NCBI RefSeq assembly: GCF_010548305.1
Contig: NZ_JAAGLV010000011.1
Location: forward strand, 124,001-188,000
Source: Streptomyces sp. SID13031
GTDB lineage: Bacteria > Actinomycetota > Actinomycetes > Propionibacteriales > Kribbellaceae
Direction: 5' to 3'
Length of the DNA stretch: 64,000 nucleotides
Both the position numbers and the translations under genes were made by a program. This document shows, one piece after another, positions 34,433 through 41,906 of the stretch; positions within the stretch are counted from its first letter, which is position 1; every line of letters begins with the position of its first letter. Under the pieces are notes generated by a model. The model ran no database searches, was not told the origin of the DNA, and saw nothing but the letters and a program-made list of their open reading frames with translations.

Positions 34433-34479
34433 GGTTCGGCCCTGGGTGGGAATGCTGCCCACCCAGGGCCCCCGGAACC
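34433..34479 (-). terminator. Strong hairpin after the lanthipeptide precursor (attenuator)
   Basis: ggccctgggtggg (34438-34450) and cccacccagggcc (34458-34470) form a perfect 13-bp stem with a seven-base loop. An outer pair ggttc/gaacc extends it. It lies in the 169-base spacer between precursor stop and peptidase start. There is no T-run after it on the minus strand, so it is more likely an attenuator or mRNA stabiliser that lets precursor exceed peptidase and exporter. The mechanism is inferred. Confidence 0.75.
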
Positions 34480-34541
34480 TGATGGCCGCGCCGCCTTCGT
34501 CATCACTCACAGACGTCCGGCGGCGCTGCCCCGTCGTCCGA

Positions 34542-34679
34542 TCAGTGGCAAAGCAGAAGGCTCAGGTTGCTCGGACGCTGGGAACCGCAGCCGAGGATGG
34601 TCAGCGTGGAACCACCGTGACCGTGGCCACCGTGACCGTAGCCGGGGGTCTCCAGACCCTGAAGGTCGAGAAGTGCCAT
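34542..34679 (-). CDS. lanA: SapB/AmfS-like class III lanthipeptide precursor (45 aa)
   Basis: A 45-residue peptide starting MALLDLQGLETPGYG. The LLDLQ leader motif and the ETP that follows are the hallmarks of RamS/AmfS-type precursors. A Gly/His-rich linker (GYGHGGHGHGG) follows. The core has two S-x2-S/T-x3-C motifs, STLTILGC (residues 24-31) and SNLSLLLC (37-44), each expected to give one labionin or lanthionine ring as in SapB. The start has ggaggtg seven bases upstream, within the end of the LanKC gene. The stop is four bases into a spacer that contains a strong hairpin. The product would be a morphogenetic surfactant or similar peptide. Confidence 0.93.
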   Translation of the reverse strand: MALLDLQGLETPGYGHGGHGHGGSTLTILGCGSQRPSNLSLLLCH

Positions 34680-34683
34680 TTGT

Positions 34684-37245
34684 TTACACCTCCTTCGAGA
34701 TGAGTAGGGACGGGGACTCGGACCACTGGGGAGGTCCGAGGAACGGGAGGGTGACTCGCTGCTCGTGCAGCGCCGCACCCAGGGCCAGCAGGACGCCGGC
34801 CGATCCGGTCGCCAGGTCCATCGAGAGACGGAGCAACTGGTTGCCGGGGTACGCGAGGCCGCCTTCGAACGGCATCGCGTGCCAGCCGAGGCCACGGACC
34901 AGGTCGTCGGTCTTCTCACCCAGCGCCGGAGCGGCGAGGAGGAGACCGGCACGACCCATGAACAGGCCTGGCTGGACGTAGTAGGAGCAGCGGGTGACCC
35001 GCCGCAGGGCATCGAGCTCCGAGGCCAGCTCCGAATCGGGGCGGCGCTCCAGGAACCGTTGCAGGACGAGGGCGATCCCGGCCGAACCCTCTTCCAGATA
35101 AGGAAGTGTGCGCCAGCCCTGGTTCACCTGGACGGTGCCGTCGGGCGTCTGGACACAGCGCCGCAGGTCCTGCCTGATGGCGATCTCCGCGAGGTCCAGC
35201 AGTCCGGTGTCACCGGTCAGCTCGTAGGCCTCCAGGAAGAGCAGCGCGGGACCGGACGAGCCGTACATGAGCCCGGCTCGCGGCTTGCCTTCACCACTCG
35301 TCTCCGGTACGTCGGTGACGTCACCGAGCCGGTCTGCCACCAGGTCGACCACGTGGATCGCCTTGGCGCGCAGGACGGGCTCGTGGGTGAAGTGCAGCAG
35401 GTTGAGCCCGATCCCGGCCAGTCCGCTGTGCAGCCCGAGCTCGCGGGAGCCGAAGTCGTCGGCCAGCGTGCGCTCGACGAGATCCAGCGCGTCCTGCTCG
35501 TGGCCGAGCTCCTGGAGAACGTGGGCGATACCGTGCAGGCCGTCGTACAGGCCTGGGCCGATCTCGCTGGTGAGTGCGTGCTTGCGCAGCCAGTCCTCGT
35601 ACTCCGGGAAGCGGCCGGCGCCCGTTTTGTCCAGACTGTAAAGGACTCCCGCCGCGCCGGTGGCGAGGTTCGTGCCACCACCGGGCTGGAACTGCGCGAT
35701 ATCGCCGGGGAACAGGCGGTCGTCGCGCTCGGGAGTGGCGCTGGCCACGATCGCCTTCGTGAGCGCTGCGCGGACCTCGGTCCACTCGGCGCGACCCGGC
35801 AGGGCCAGTGATTCCATCTCGGGGTCGCTGGTCAGGTCGGGACCGACGATCGTGCGAACCGCCGCGTCGAGCGTTTCCCGCGGTACCGGGAAGGTCTCGG
35901 CGATCATGTCGGCGAGCTGGAAAGCCTTGCCGGGGTGGAGATTCAGCAACATCGTCGTCTGCGGCGCGAACAGGCCGAGCGTGATGCAGGCCAGTGCGTA
36001 GAGGTCGACATCCGGGCCTTGCCGGTCGGCGGGAGCGGCGTACCCGGGATGGGCGAGCGCCGATCGGGCCTGCTCCTCGACGAGTGTCGCGACCTCGAAA
36101 TCGATCAGGACCATCCGGTCCCCGTTACTGAGGAGCACATTGTCCGGGTGCAGGTCGCAGAAGACGACGCCGCGGCCGTGCAGCTGGGCGACGGCGTTCT
36201 GTACGTCGGTGACCATCCGGGCGGCCCATTCGGCGTACTCCGCCAGCTCGGCCTCGGTCGCGTCAGGATGGGTCAGCGGGTAGCGGCTGACCAGCTCGCG
36301 CTGGAGCGGGTTCGAGTCGACGAACTCCTGGACCAGGAAGTGGTGCCCGCCCAGCTCGAAGTAGTCGTGCAACTGCGGGACGACGTCGAGACCCTCGAGG
36401 CGCTGCAGGATGTCGCGCTCGTGGCCGACCCGGGCAACCGCGTCGCGGCCACTCATGTCGAGCCCGGCCAGCGGCCGGCCTTCCTTGAGGACGACCCTCG
36501 CGCCGGTCTCGTTGTGGTGGCCGAGGTAGACGCCGCCGCCGTTGGAGAACTGGATGACGCCTTCGATCGTGTAGGCCAGCTCGTTGGTGGTGACCGAGTT
36601 GCGCGCTGCCAGATGTTCTTGCAGGAAGGGCGGCAGGGCTGCCCACGGCGGCATCGAGAAGGTGGGGCCGCGGTGGTCGGGGACCAGGTGGCCTTCGTGG
36701 TTCTCGAGAGCGAGTACGCGCTCGCCACCTTCGTTGAGGCAGTACCGGCTGATGAAAGCGCCGTACCGGACGAAGAGCGGGCCTTCGGCGTACCGCAGGT
36801 CGCTCAGGATGTACGGGCCGCGGACGCCTTGCAGCAGGTCGTCGAGCTCCTTGAGCACGAGCTCCAGCTGGGCCTCGTCGGCCGGGTAGATCGTGACCAG
36901 CTTGCCGCTCGAACCGCGCGGGGCGGACTTCGAGTTGACCATCAGCATCACGGGCTCGTTGCGCAGGAACTTGAACGCGATGCCGCGGGGGACGCAGTAG
37001 TCCCACACCACGGCGAGCGTCTTCTCGGCGTCCTCGAGCCCGGAGGACACGTGGATCTTCCAGCCCTGGGCCGGCAGCTCCAGACCGTCCGGTGCGTAGT
37101 GCATCCAGGTCTCGCCGGGCACGTGGCTCCAGCCGGCCGGGACGGGGCGCGAACAGAGCGCGAAGTCCGGGTGCTCGGCGCCCCGATTGGTCGGGGACTC
37201 GTAGAACCGCCGGTCGGCCAGGCAGTACAGCTCGTAACTTTCCAT
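34684..37245 (-). CDS. lanKC: Class III lanthionine synthetase LanKC
   Basis: An 853-residue trifunctional enzyme: N-terminal lyase domain (about 1-215, with YCLADRRFYESPT and AFKFLRNEPVMLMVNSKSAPRGSSGK), protein-kinase domain (about 225-480), and C-terminal LanC-like cyclase (about 510-853). In the kinase, VVLKEGRP has Lys254, VVFCDLHPDNVLL has Asp364 and Asn369, and LIDFEVA is the DFG-like Mg site. The cyclase repeats (YDGLHGIAHVL, GLHSGLAGIGLNLL, EEGSAGIALVL) lack the Cys/Cys/His zinc ligands of LanM/LanC, as expected for class III. The start ATG 37245 has agaggggg upstream. It phosphorylates and eliminates Ser/Thr of the precursor and forms labionin. The precursor gene follows within four bases. 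Confidence 0.95.
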   Translation of the reverse strand: MESYELYCLADRRFYESPTNRGAEHPDFALCSRPVPAGWSHVPGETWMHYAPDGLELPAQGWKIHVSSGLEDAEKTLAVVWDYCVPRGIAFKFLRNEPVMLMVNSKSAPRGSSGKLVTIYPADEAQLELVLKELDDLLQGVRGPYILSDLRYAEGPLFVRYGAFISRYCLNEGGERVLALENHEGHLVPDHRGPTFSMPPWAALPPFLQEHLAARNSVTTNELAYTIEGVIQFSNGGGVYLGHHNETGARVVLKEGRPLAGLDMSGRDAVARVGHERDILQRLEGLDVVPQLHDYFELGGHHFLVQEFVDSNPLQRELVSRYPLTHPDATEAELAEYAEWAARMVTDVQNAVAQLHGRGVVFCDLHPDNVLLSNGDRMVLIDFEVATLVEEQARSALAHPGYAAPADRQGPDVDLYALACITLGLFAPQTTMLLNLHPGKAFQLADMIAETFPVPRETLDAAVRTIVGPDLTSDPEMESLALPGRAEWTEVRAALTKAIVASATPERDDRLFPGDIAQFQPGGGTNLATGAAGVLYSLDKTGAGRFPEYEDWLRKHALTSEIGPGLYDGLHGIAHVLQELGHEQDALDLVERTLADDFGSRELGLHSGLAGIGLNLLHFTHEPVLRAKAIHVVDLVADRLGDVTDVPETSGEGKPRAGLMYGSSGPALLFLEAYELTGDTGLLDLAEIAIRQDLRRCVQTPDGTVQVNQGWRTLPYLEEGSAGIALVLQRFLERRPDSELASELDALRRVTRCSYYVQPGLFMGRAGLLLAAPALGEKTDDLVRGLGWHAMPFEGGLAYPGNQLLRLSMDLATGSAGVLLALGAALHEQRVTLPFLGPPQWSESPSLLISKEV

Positions 37246-37378
37246 GGCGATTCGTCCCCCCTCTCATTCGGTTGCCCGGGACATCTTGGGCAACGAGAGG
37301 AGGGCTGGCGTAGTGCATCTCGTCATGACTAGGCCGTGAAGAACCCACACCCTACGGATGGGTAAATAACCACTCTTT

Positions 37379-37468
37379 GTTACGCGACGCTCACTTTAAG
37401 CGGTGAAACGCCGTTACATGATGCCTTTTCGTGGCGGTGACGTAACAGGGCGTAACTTGCTGTCACTT
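37379..37468. promoter_or_regulatory. Repeated GTTAC/GTAAC elements upstream of the LanKC operon
   Basis: The 238-base gap 37246-37483 contains gttac at 37379-37383 and 37413-37417 and its reverse gtaac at 37442-37446 and 37452-37456. It also has tcacttt-type repeats (37390-37396, 37463-37469). Repeated elements upstream of the LanKC gene, opposite the RamR-like regulator gene, fit activator binding. The correspondence is inferred and no spacing rule has been proven. Confidence 0.35.
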
Positions 37469-37483
37469 TTGTCGTAGCGGCTG

Positions 37484-38470
37484 CTACTTGGCCGACCGGT
37501 GCTGCTGACTGACGAAGTAGGCGACCTTGCGGGCCCGCATCACCTCGCCGAGTGGGCGGTGGGCGACGACGGCGTTCCACGGGTCGAACCGGGCCGACTC
37601 GACCTCCTCGCCGAAGGCCGGCTCGGCGTGCTGGCGCGGGATCGCGAGCCGGCCGACCGTCAGGTACGGGGCATCCCAGTTGCGCGAGGCGTCCTCGATC
37701 GGGGTGTGCTGCTCGTCGGTGAAGAACTGGACCTGGAAGTCGTAGCTCAGCGGGCCCTGATCGAGTCGCTGGTAGATATCGGCGGCCCAATCCTCACTCG
37801 CCTGGGCGTTGACCTCGGTGACTCTGTCTATCTGCTGGGAAGGTGCGACCAGCTTCACGCGGACGGCGTACGGGCCGAAGGCGATCGGGGCGGCGCTGAA
37901 GAAGTCGTGTGTGGCGAAGCCGCTGAACGGTTCCTTGAGCGCCGTCTGGACCGTCTTGAGCTGCGGGATCATCCCGGGGTTCTTGAGAACGCGCAGCAGC
38001 AGCTTGCCCGGGGTACTGCCGCCGGTGGTGACCACCGTGGTGAAGTCCTCGCTGGTCGCCGAGCTGAACCGCTCGTGGTTGATCAGCGCGAAGTCCTGCG
38101 AGACCGCCTCGCCGCCGAGCGCCGCCGGCCCGGTCACGCCGAGCACCTTGAGCGAGAAGCCGCGGATGTCCGGGGTGCTGTCGGGTGCCCGGTTGAAGCC
38201 GCCGTTGGAGAGCCGGATCCAGGTGTCGTACTTGTTCGGGATCGCGAAGATGCCCTGCTTGGCGTACGCGGGCAGGTCACCCGGCACCTCCAGCGTCGCC
38301 CGCAGAGCCGCGAGCTGCTTGCGGTGCAGCGCGCGGCCGGTACCGAACTTGCCGTCCTTGCGCCCCTGCATCTCGGCGAAGGCCTTGCCTTGCGCCTCGT
38401 GCCGCCCGGCTTCCGCGGGATCGATCACTTCACGCCATTCGGTACTCGGCTCAGCCACGGCTTCTCCCAT
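37484..38470 (-). CDS. Catalase-family heme protein
   Basis: About 328 residues from ATG 38470 (a frame upstream to 38527 is possible). It shows the catalase-like fold regions GTGRALHRKQLAALRATLEVP, with a His where catalases have their distal His, PNKYDTWIRLSNGGF, DIRGFSLKVLGVTGP and VSQDFALINHERFSS. It is shorter than classical catalases, so it belongs to the small catalase-related group whose activity (peroxidase or catalase) is not certain. It lies beside the lanthipeptide locus but not in its operon. Confidence 0.78.
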   Translation of the reverse strand: MGEAVAEPSTEWREVIDPAEAGRHEAQGKAFAEMQGRKDGKFGTGRALHRKQLAALRATLEVPGDLPAYAKQGIFAIPNKYDTWIRLSNGGFNRAPDSTPDIRGFSLKVLGVTGPAALGGEAVSQDFALINHERFSSATSEDFTTVVTTGGSTPGKLLLRVLKNPGMIPQLKTVQTALKEPFSGFATHDFFSAAPIAFGPYAVRVKLVAPSQQIDRVTEVNAQASEDWAADIYQRLDQGPLSYDFQVQFFTDEQHTPIEDASRNWDAPYLTVGRLAIPRQHAEPAFGEEVESARFDPWNAVVAHRPLGEVMRARKVAYFVSQQHRSAK

Positions 38471-38678
38471 CGGACGGATCCAGCGGTCCCACCCAGTATC
38501 CGCCCTCCCGAACGTTGCACCCGGCAACTGCCCGGGGCTGTGTCACACACCAACCAGCAGCTGATCGCGTACCGGAGCCGGAGCCGAGCGTGAGCCGCCT
38601 GCCTAACGGGCGGTTGGTGTGTGCTGGCGGTCCGGGCGGGCTGGAGCCCGGTGGTCCGGAGCGCGGTAATGCTGACCC

Positions 38679-38720
38679 GGTGGCGGTGGCGGTGGCGGTG
38701 GCGGTGGCGGTGGCGGTGGC
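38679..38720. repeat. Hexanucleotide array (ggtggc)7
   Basis: Seven exact copies of ggtggc lie 13 bases beyond the modC stop. A pure array of this length can change by replication slippage. It is outside any gene I accept, and a role in termination or mRNA ends of modC is unproven. Confidence 0.8.
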
Positions 38721-38733
38721 GCGTGGGGAAGTG

Positions 38734-39798
38734 CTAGGCGGGGTAGGTCTGGATTTCGGTGGCTTTGAGGGTGGCGTGGAGTAGTTGGCCGGGGGAGAGG
38801 TGGAGGTCGGCTACTGCTGCTGTGGTGATGTCGGCGAGCAGGGTTGCCGGGGCGGGGGTGTTGTGGGGGATGAGGCGGACACGGACCGTGTGGGCGTGTT
38901 GCTCGATGCCTGCTACCTGCATCGGCCAGGTGTTGCGTGGGGTGCCAGTCGGAGGTTCGGTGAAGAGGCTGATGGCTGAGGGTGGGAAGGCGACGAAGAC
39001 CTTGCCCTGGGACGGGGTGGCGATCGTGAGGGTGCCGCCGTCGGCGAGGGTGACGGTGGTGTTGTCCGCGGTGCCTCGGTAGAGGTTCAGTCCCACCAGC
39101 TGGGCTACGTAGTCGGTGCGGGGACGGCGGGCGATTTCGGTGGGTGGGCCTTCTTGGACGATCTGGCCGTTCTCCACGATGACGAGGCGGTCGGCCAGGA
39201 CCATCGCGTCCAGGGGGTCGTGCGTGACCAGCAGGGTGCGGCCGGGGTAGCGTTGGAGGTGTTGGCCTAGCTCGGCGCGGACGTGCAGCGTCGTGCTGGC
39301 GTCCAGGGCTGCTAGTGGCTCGTCGAGGAGTAGCAGCTCGGGAGAAGTGGCCAGGGCGCGGACGAGCGCTACGCGTTGGGCTTGGCCGCCGGAGAGTGAG
39401 CGGGGGCGGGTTTTTGCGTACTCCGCCAGGCCGACTGCGTTGAGCCAGCGGGCCGCCTCGGCGCGGGCCGTGCGTTTGTCCGTACCTCGTGCCCGCAGGC
39501 CGAACGCGACGTTTTCCAAGGCGCTCAGATGGTCGAAGAGCAAGTAGTCCTGGAACACGACGCCGATCGGCCGGTGGTCGGCGGAGCGGAAAGTACGGGG
39601 TGGTTGGTCCCAGAGGGTGTCGCCGAGGCGGATGCTGCCGTCGGTGATCGGGAGCAGGCCGGCGATCGCGCGGAGGGCGGTGGTCTTGCCGGCGCCGTTG
39701 GGACCGAGCAGGGCGACGACCTCGCCTGGTTCGACGGTCAGGTCGAGGTCGAGGCGGAAGGCGTCGCGGGTCACGTGCAGGTCGGCGTACAGGGTCAT
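38734..39798 (-). CDS. modC: Molybdate ABC transporter ATP-binding protein ModC
   Basis: A 354-residue ATPase with Walker A LLGPNGAGKTTALRA (residues 35-49), signature LSGGQAQRVALVRA, Walker B ELLLLDEPLAALD and H-loop LLVTHDPLDAM. A C-terminal TOBE-like tail (DNTTVTLADGGTLTIATPSQGKV onward, in parts) binds the anion for feedback. Its ATG overlaps the modB stop by four bases. With modB and modA upstream it imports molybdate, needed for the molybdopterin enzyme in this window and others. GC-rich 3' repeats follow it. Confidence 0.9.
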   Translation of the reverse strand: MTLYADLHVTRDAFRLDLDLTVEPGEVVALLGPNGAGKTTALRAIAGLLPITDGSIRLGDTLWDQPPRTFRSADHRPIGVVFQDYLLFDHLSALENVAFGLRARGTDKRTARAEAARWLNAVGLAEYAKTRPRSLSGGQAQRVALVRALATSPELLLLDEPLAALDASTTLHVRAELGQHLQRYPGRTLLVTHDPLDAMVLADRLVIVENGQIVQEGPPTEIARRPRTDYVAQLVGLNLYRGTADNTTVTLADGGTLTIATPSQGKVFVAFPPSAISLFTEPPTGTPRNTWPMQVAGIEQHAHTVRVRLIPHNTPAPATLLADITTAAVADLHLSPGQLLHATLKATEIQTYPA

Positions 39799-40610
39799 CG
39801 CAGACCACTGATCCAGCGTTCGCGCAGGCAGGCGAGCACTACGACCGAGACGGCCAGCAGGACGATGCTCAGTACTACGGCGACGTCGGGGTCGGACTCC
39901 AATGCCAGGTAGACGGCGAGGGGCATCGTCGTCGTACGGCCGGGGAGGTTGCCCGCGAAGGTGATCGTGGCGCCGAACTCGCCGAGGGCGCGGGCCCAGC
40001 ACAGTACTGCGCCCGCGACGACCCCCGGCGCGATCGACGGGAGGGTGACGCGCCGGAAGGTCAGCCAACGGCCGGCGCCCAGGGTCGCGGCGGCTTCCTC
40101 GTAGCGCGGGTCGGCTGCTCTGAGAGCGCCTTCGACCGAGATGACCAGGAACGGCATCGCCACGAACGCCTCCGCCACGATCACGCCGGCCGTCGTGAAC
40201 GGGAGGGTGAATCCGAACCACAGATCCAGCTGCTCCCCGATCAGCCCGCGCCGCCCCAGCACCAGCAGCAACGCGACCCCGCCGACCACCGGCGGCAGCA
40301 CCAACGGCACAGTCACTAACGCCCGGATCAACCCACGGCCAGGCAACTCAGCCCGCGCCAGCAACCAGGCGAGCGGTACGCCGAGAAACAGACAAAGAAT
40401 GGTCGCCGTGGTCGCACAGAGCAACGAAAGCCGTAGGGCCTGCCAGACCTCGGCACTGAACAACCGCGACGGCAACGTCGACCAGGGCGCCTGGGCCAAC
40501 AACCCGACGAGCGGTACCAACAGAAAAGCCAGCCCAAGCAGAGCGGGCAACAGCAGAACAGCAGGCAACCGCCCGCCAACCCGCTGCCGCCGCGCTCTCA
40601 CAGCAGACAA
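39795..40610 (-). CDS. modB: Molybdate ABC transporter permease ModB
   Basis: A 271-residue inner-membrane permease with five to six transmembrane segments. The EAA loop EEAAATLGAGRWLTFRRVTLP contacts ModC. VPLVLPPVVGGVALLLVLGRRG and GEFGATITFAGN are typical of ModB/CysT permeases. The start at 40610 is near the modA stop at 40615, with only four bases between. It is part of the TOBE-modA-modB-modC operon. Confidence 0.9.
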   Translation of the reverse strand: MSAVRARRQRVGGRLPAVLLLPALLGLAFLLVPLVGLLAQAPWSTLPSRLFSAEVWQALRLSLLCATTATILCLFLGVPLAWLLARAELPGRGLIRALVTVPLVLPPVVGGVALLLVLGRRGLIGEQLDLWFGFTLPFTTAGVIVAEAFVAMPFLVISVEGALRAADPRYEEAAATLGAGRWLTFRRVTLPSIAPGVVAGAVLCWARALGEFGATITFAGNLPGRTTTMPLAVYLALESDPDVAVVLSIVLLAVSVVVLACLRERWISGLR

Positions 40611-40614
40611 GTTC

Positions 40615-41400
40615 TCACGGGGCTTCGAAGCCTGCTGCGGTCAGGACTGTTTTGCCTGGGGCGGAGAGAACGTAGTCGACGAAGGCCTTGGCGCCGTCTG
40701 CGTTCTTGGCCGTGGTCAAGGTGGCGATGGGGTATTCGTTGACGGCCTTGTCGGCTTCGGGGAACTCGATGCCCTCGACCTTGTCCTTGGCCGCGAGGAC
40801 GTCGGTCTTGTAGACGAGGGCGGCGTCTACCTCGCCGAGGCTGACCTTGGTGAGGGCTGCCTTGACGTCCTTTTCCAGGGTGTCGGGCTGGGGGGTGAGG
40901 CCGGCTGCTTTGAAGACCTTCTCGGCGGCGGCGCCGCAGGGGACCTCGACGGCGCACAGAGCGATCTTGAGGTTCTTGTCGGTGAAGTTCTTCAGGCCGG
41001 TGATCTTGCCCGGGTTGCCCTTCGGGACGGCGATCTCCAGTTTGTTCTTCACGAAGGTGGTCGCGGTGCCCTTGTCGGTGACCTGGTCCATGTTCTTGGG
41101 GGCCGCGGAGGCGAAGACGTCAGCGGGGGCGCCCTGGTTGATCTGCTCGGCGAGCGCGGAGCTGCCGGCGAAGTTGAAGACCACCTTGACCCCCGGGTGC
41201 GCGGCCTCGAAGTCCTTGCCGAGCTGGGTGAACGTCCCGGTCAGCGACGCCGCCGCGAAGACGTTGATCGTGCCCGAGAGGTTCGCAGTACTGCTGGACG
41301 AGCTGCTCGAAGGCGAGGCCGCCGGGGTGTCGTCGCCGCAGCTGGCCAAGGTCAGGGCAGCGACGGCAGTAACAAAGGTTGCGACGGTACGGCGGAACAT
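40615..41400 (-). CDS. modA: Molybdate-binding lipoprotein ModA
   Basis: A 261-residue extracellular binding protein anchored by a lipobox (TLASC, Cys at about residue 21) after a hydrophobic signal. INVFAAASLTGTFTQLGKDFE is the ModA front, FNFAGSSALAEQINQGAPADVFASA holds the anion-binding Ser residues, and PKGNPGKITGLKNFTDKNLKIA is the hinge region. It captures molybdate (or tungstate) for ModBC. Its start overlaps the upstream TOBE gene stop by one base. Confidence 0.92.
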   Translation of the reverse strand: MFRRTVATFVTAVAALTLASCGDDTPAASPSSSSSSSTANLSGTINVFAAASLTGTFTQLGKDFEAAHPGVKVVFNFAGSSALAEQINQGAPADVFASAAPKNMDQVTDKGTATTFVKNKLEIAVPKGNPGKITGLKNFTDKNLKIALCAVEVPCGAAAEKVFKAAGLTPQPDTLEKDVKAALTKVSLGEVDAALVYKTDVLAAKDKVEGIEFPEADKAVNEYPIATLTTAKNADGAKAFVDYVLSAPGKTVLTAAGFEAP

Positions 41401-41795
41401 CAGGCCTCCGGGATCTCGACTACTACAAGGGTTGACTTGATGGAGGCGACGGCGATCACGCCCGGCTCGAGACCGAGCTCGTCCGCCGCTTCCCGGCTCA
41501 TCAGCGAGACGACCCGGAACGGTCCGGCCTGCATCTCCACCTGAGCCATCACGCCGTCCTTGACGACGCGCGTGACGATGCCGCGCAGGCGGTTCCGCGC
41601 GGAGGCAGCTGTGGTGTTGCCCGGCTCGGGCGACTCCGCCTGCTGCTGCGCGAAGGCGGCCAGCGCTGCACCCTCGACGGCCATCCGGCCGCTCTCCTGC
41701 ACGGCGGGTAACCGCCCCTGCTCGACCCAGCGACGCACGGTGTCATCGCTGACTCCGAGCAACGCGGCCGCCTCACTGATCCGCAAATTCGGCAC
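41400..41795 (-). CDS. Molybdate-responsive HTH-TOBE regulator
   Basis: A 131-residue protein from GTG 41795. It has an excisionase/MerR-like HTH (LRISEAAALLGVSDDTVRRWVEQGRLPA) followed by one TOBE domain (NRLRGIVTRVVKDGVMAQVEMQAGPFRVVSLMSREAADELGLEPG, in parts). TOBE binds molybdate, so the protein probably represses or tunes the mod operon that it heads. A longer frame to 41837 exists, but the GTG gives the normal domain start. This small HTH-TOBE form is common upstream of modABC in actinobacteria. Confidence 0.82.
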   Translation of the reverse strand: MPNLRISEAAALLGVSDDTVRRWVEQGRLPAVQESGRMAVEGAALAAFAQQQAESPEPGNTTAASARNRLRGIVTRVVKDGVMAQVEMQAGPFRVVSLMSREAADELGLEPGVIAVASIKSTLVVVEIPEA

Positions 41796-41906
41796 GAACG
41801 GTATCTTATCGCCGCATCTGCGCATTCTGTATCCCATTTCCGCTTACCAAAGGCGAACGTGAGCGTCGTTACGGACCGGACGGCGCCACCGGCATACGTT
41901 TGATCC

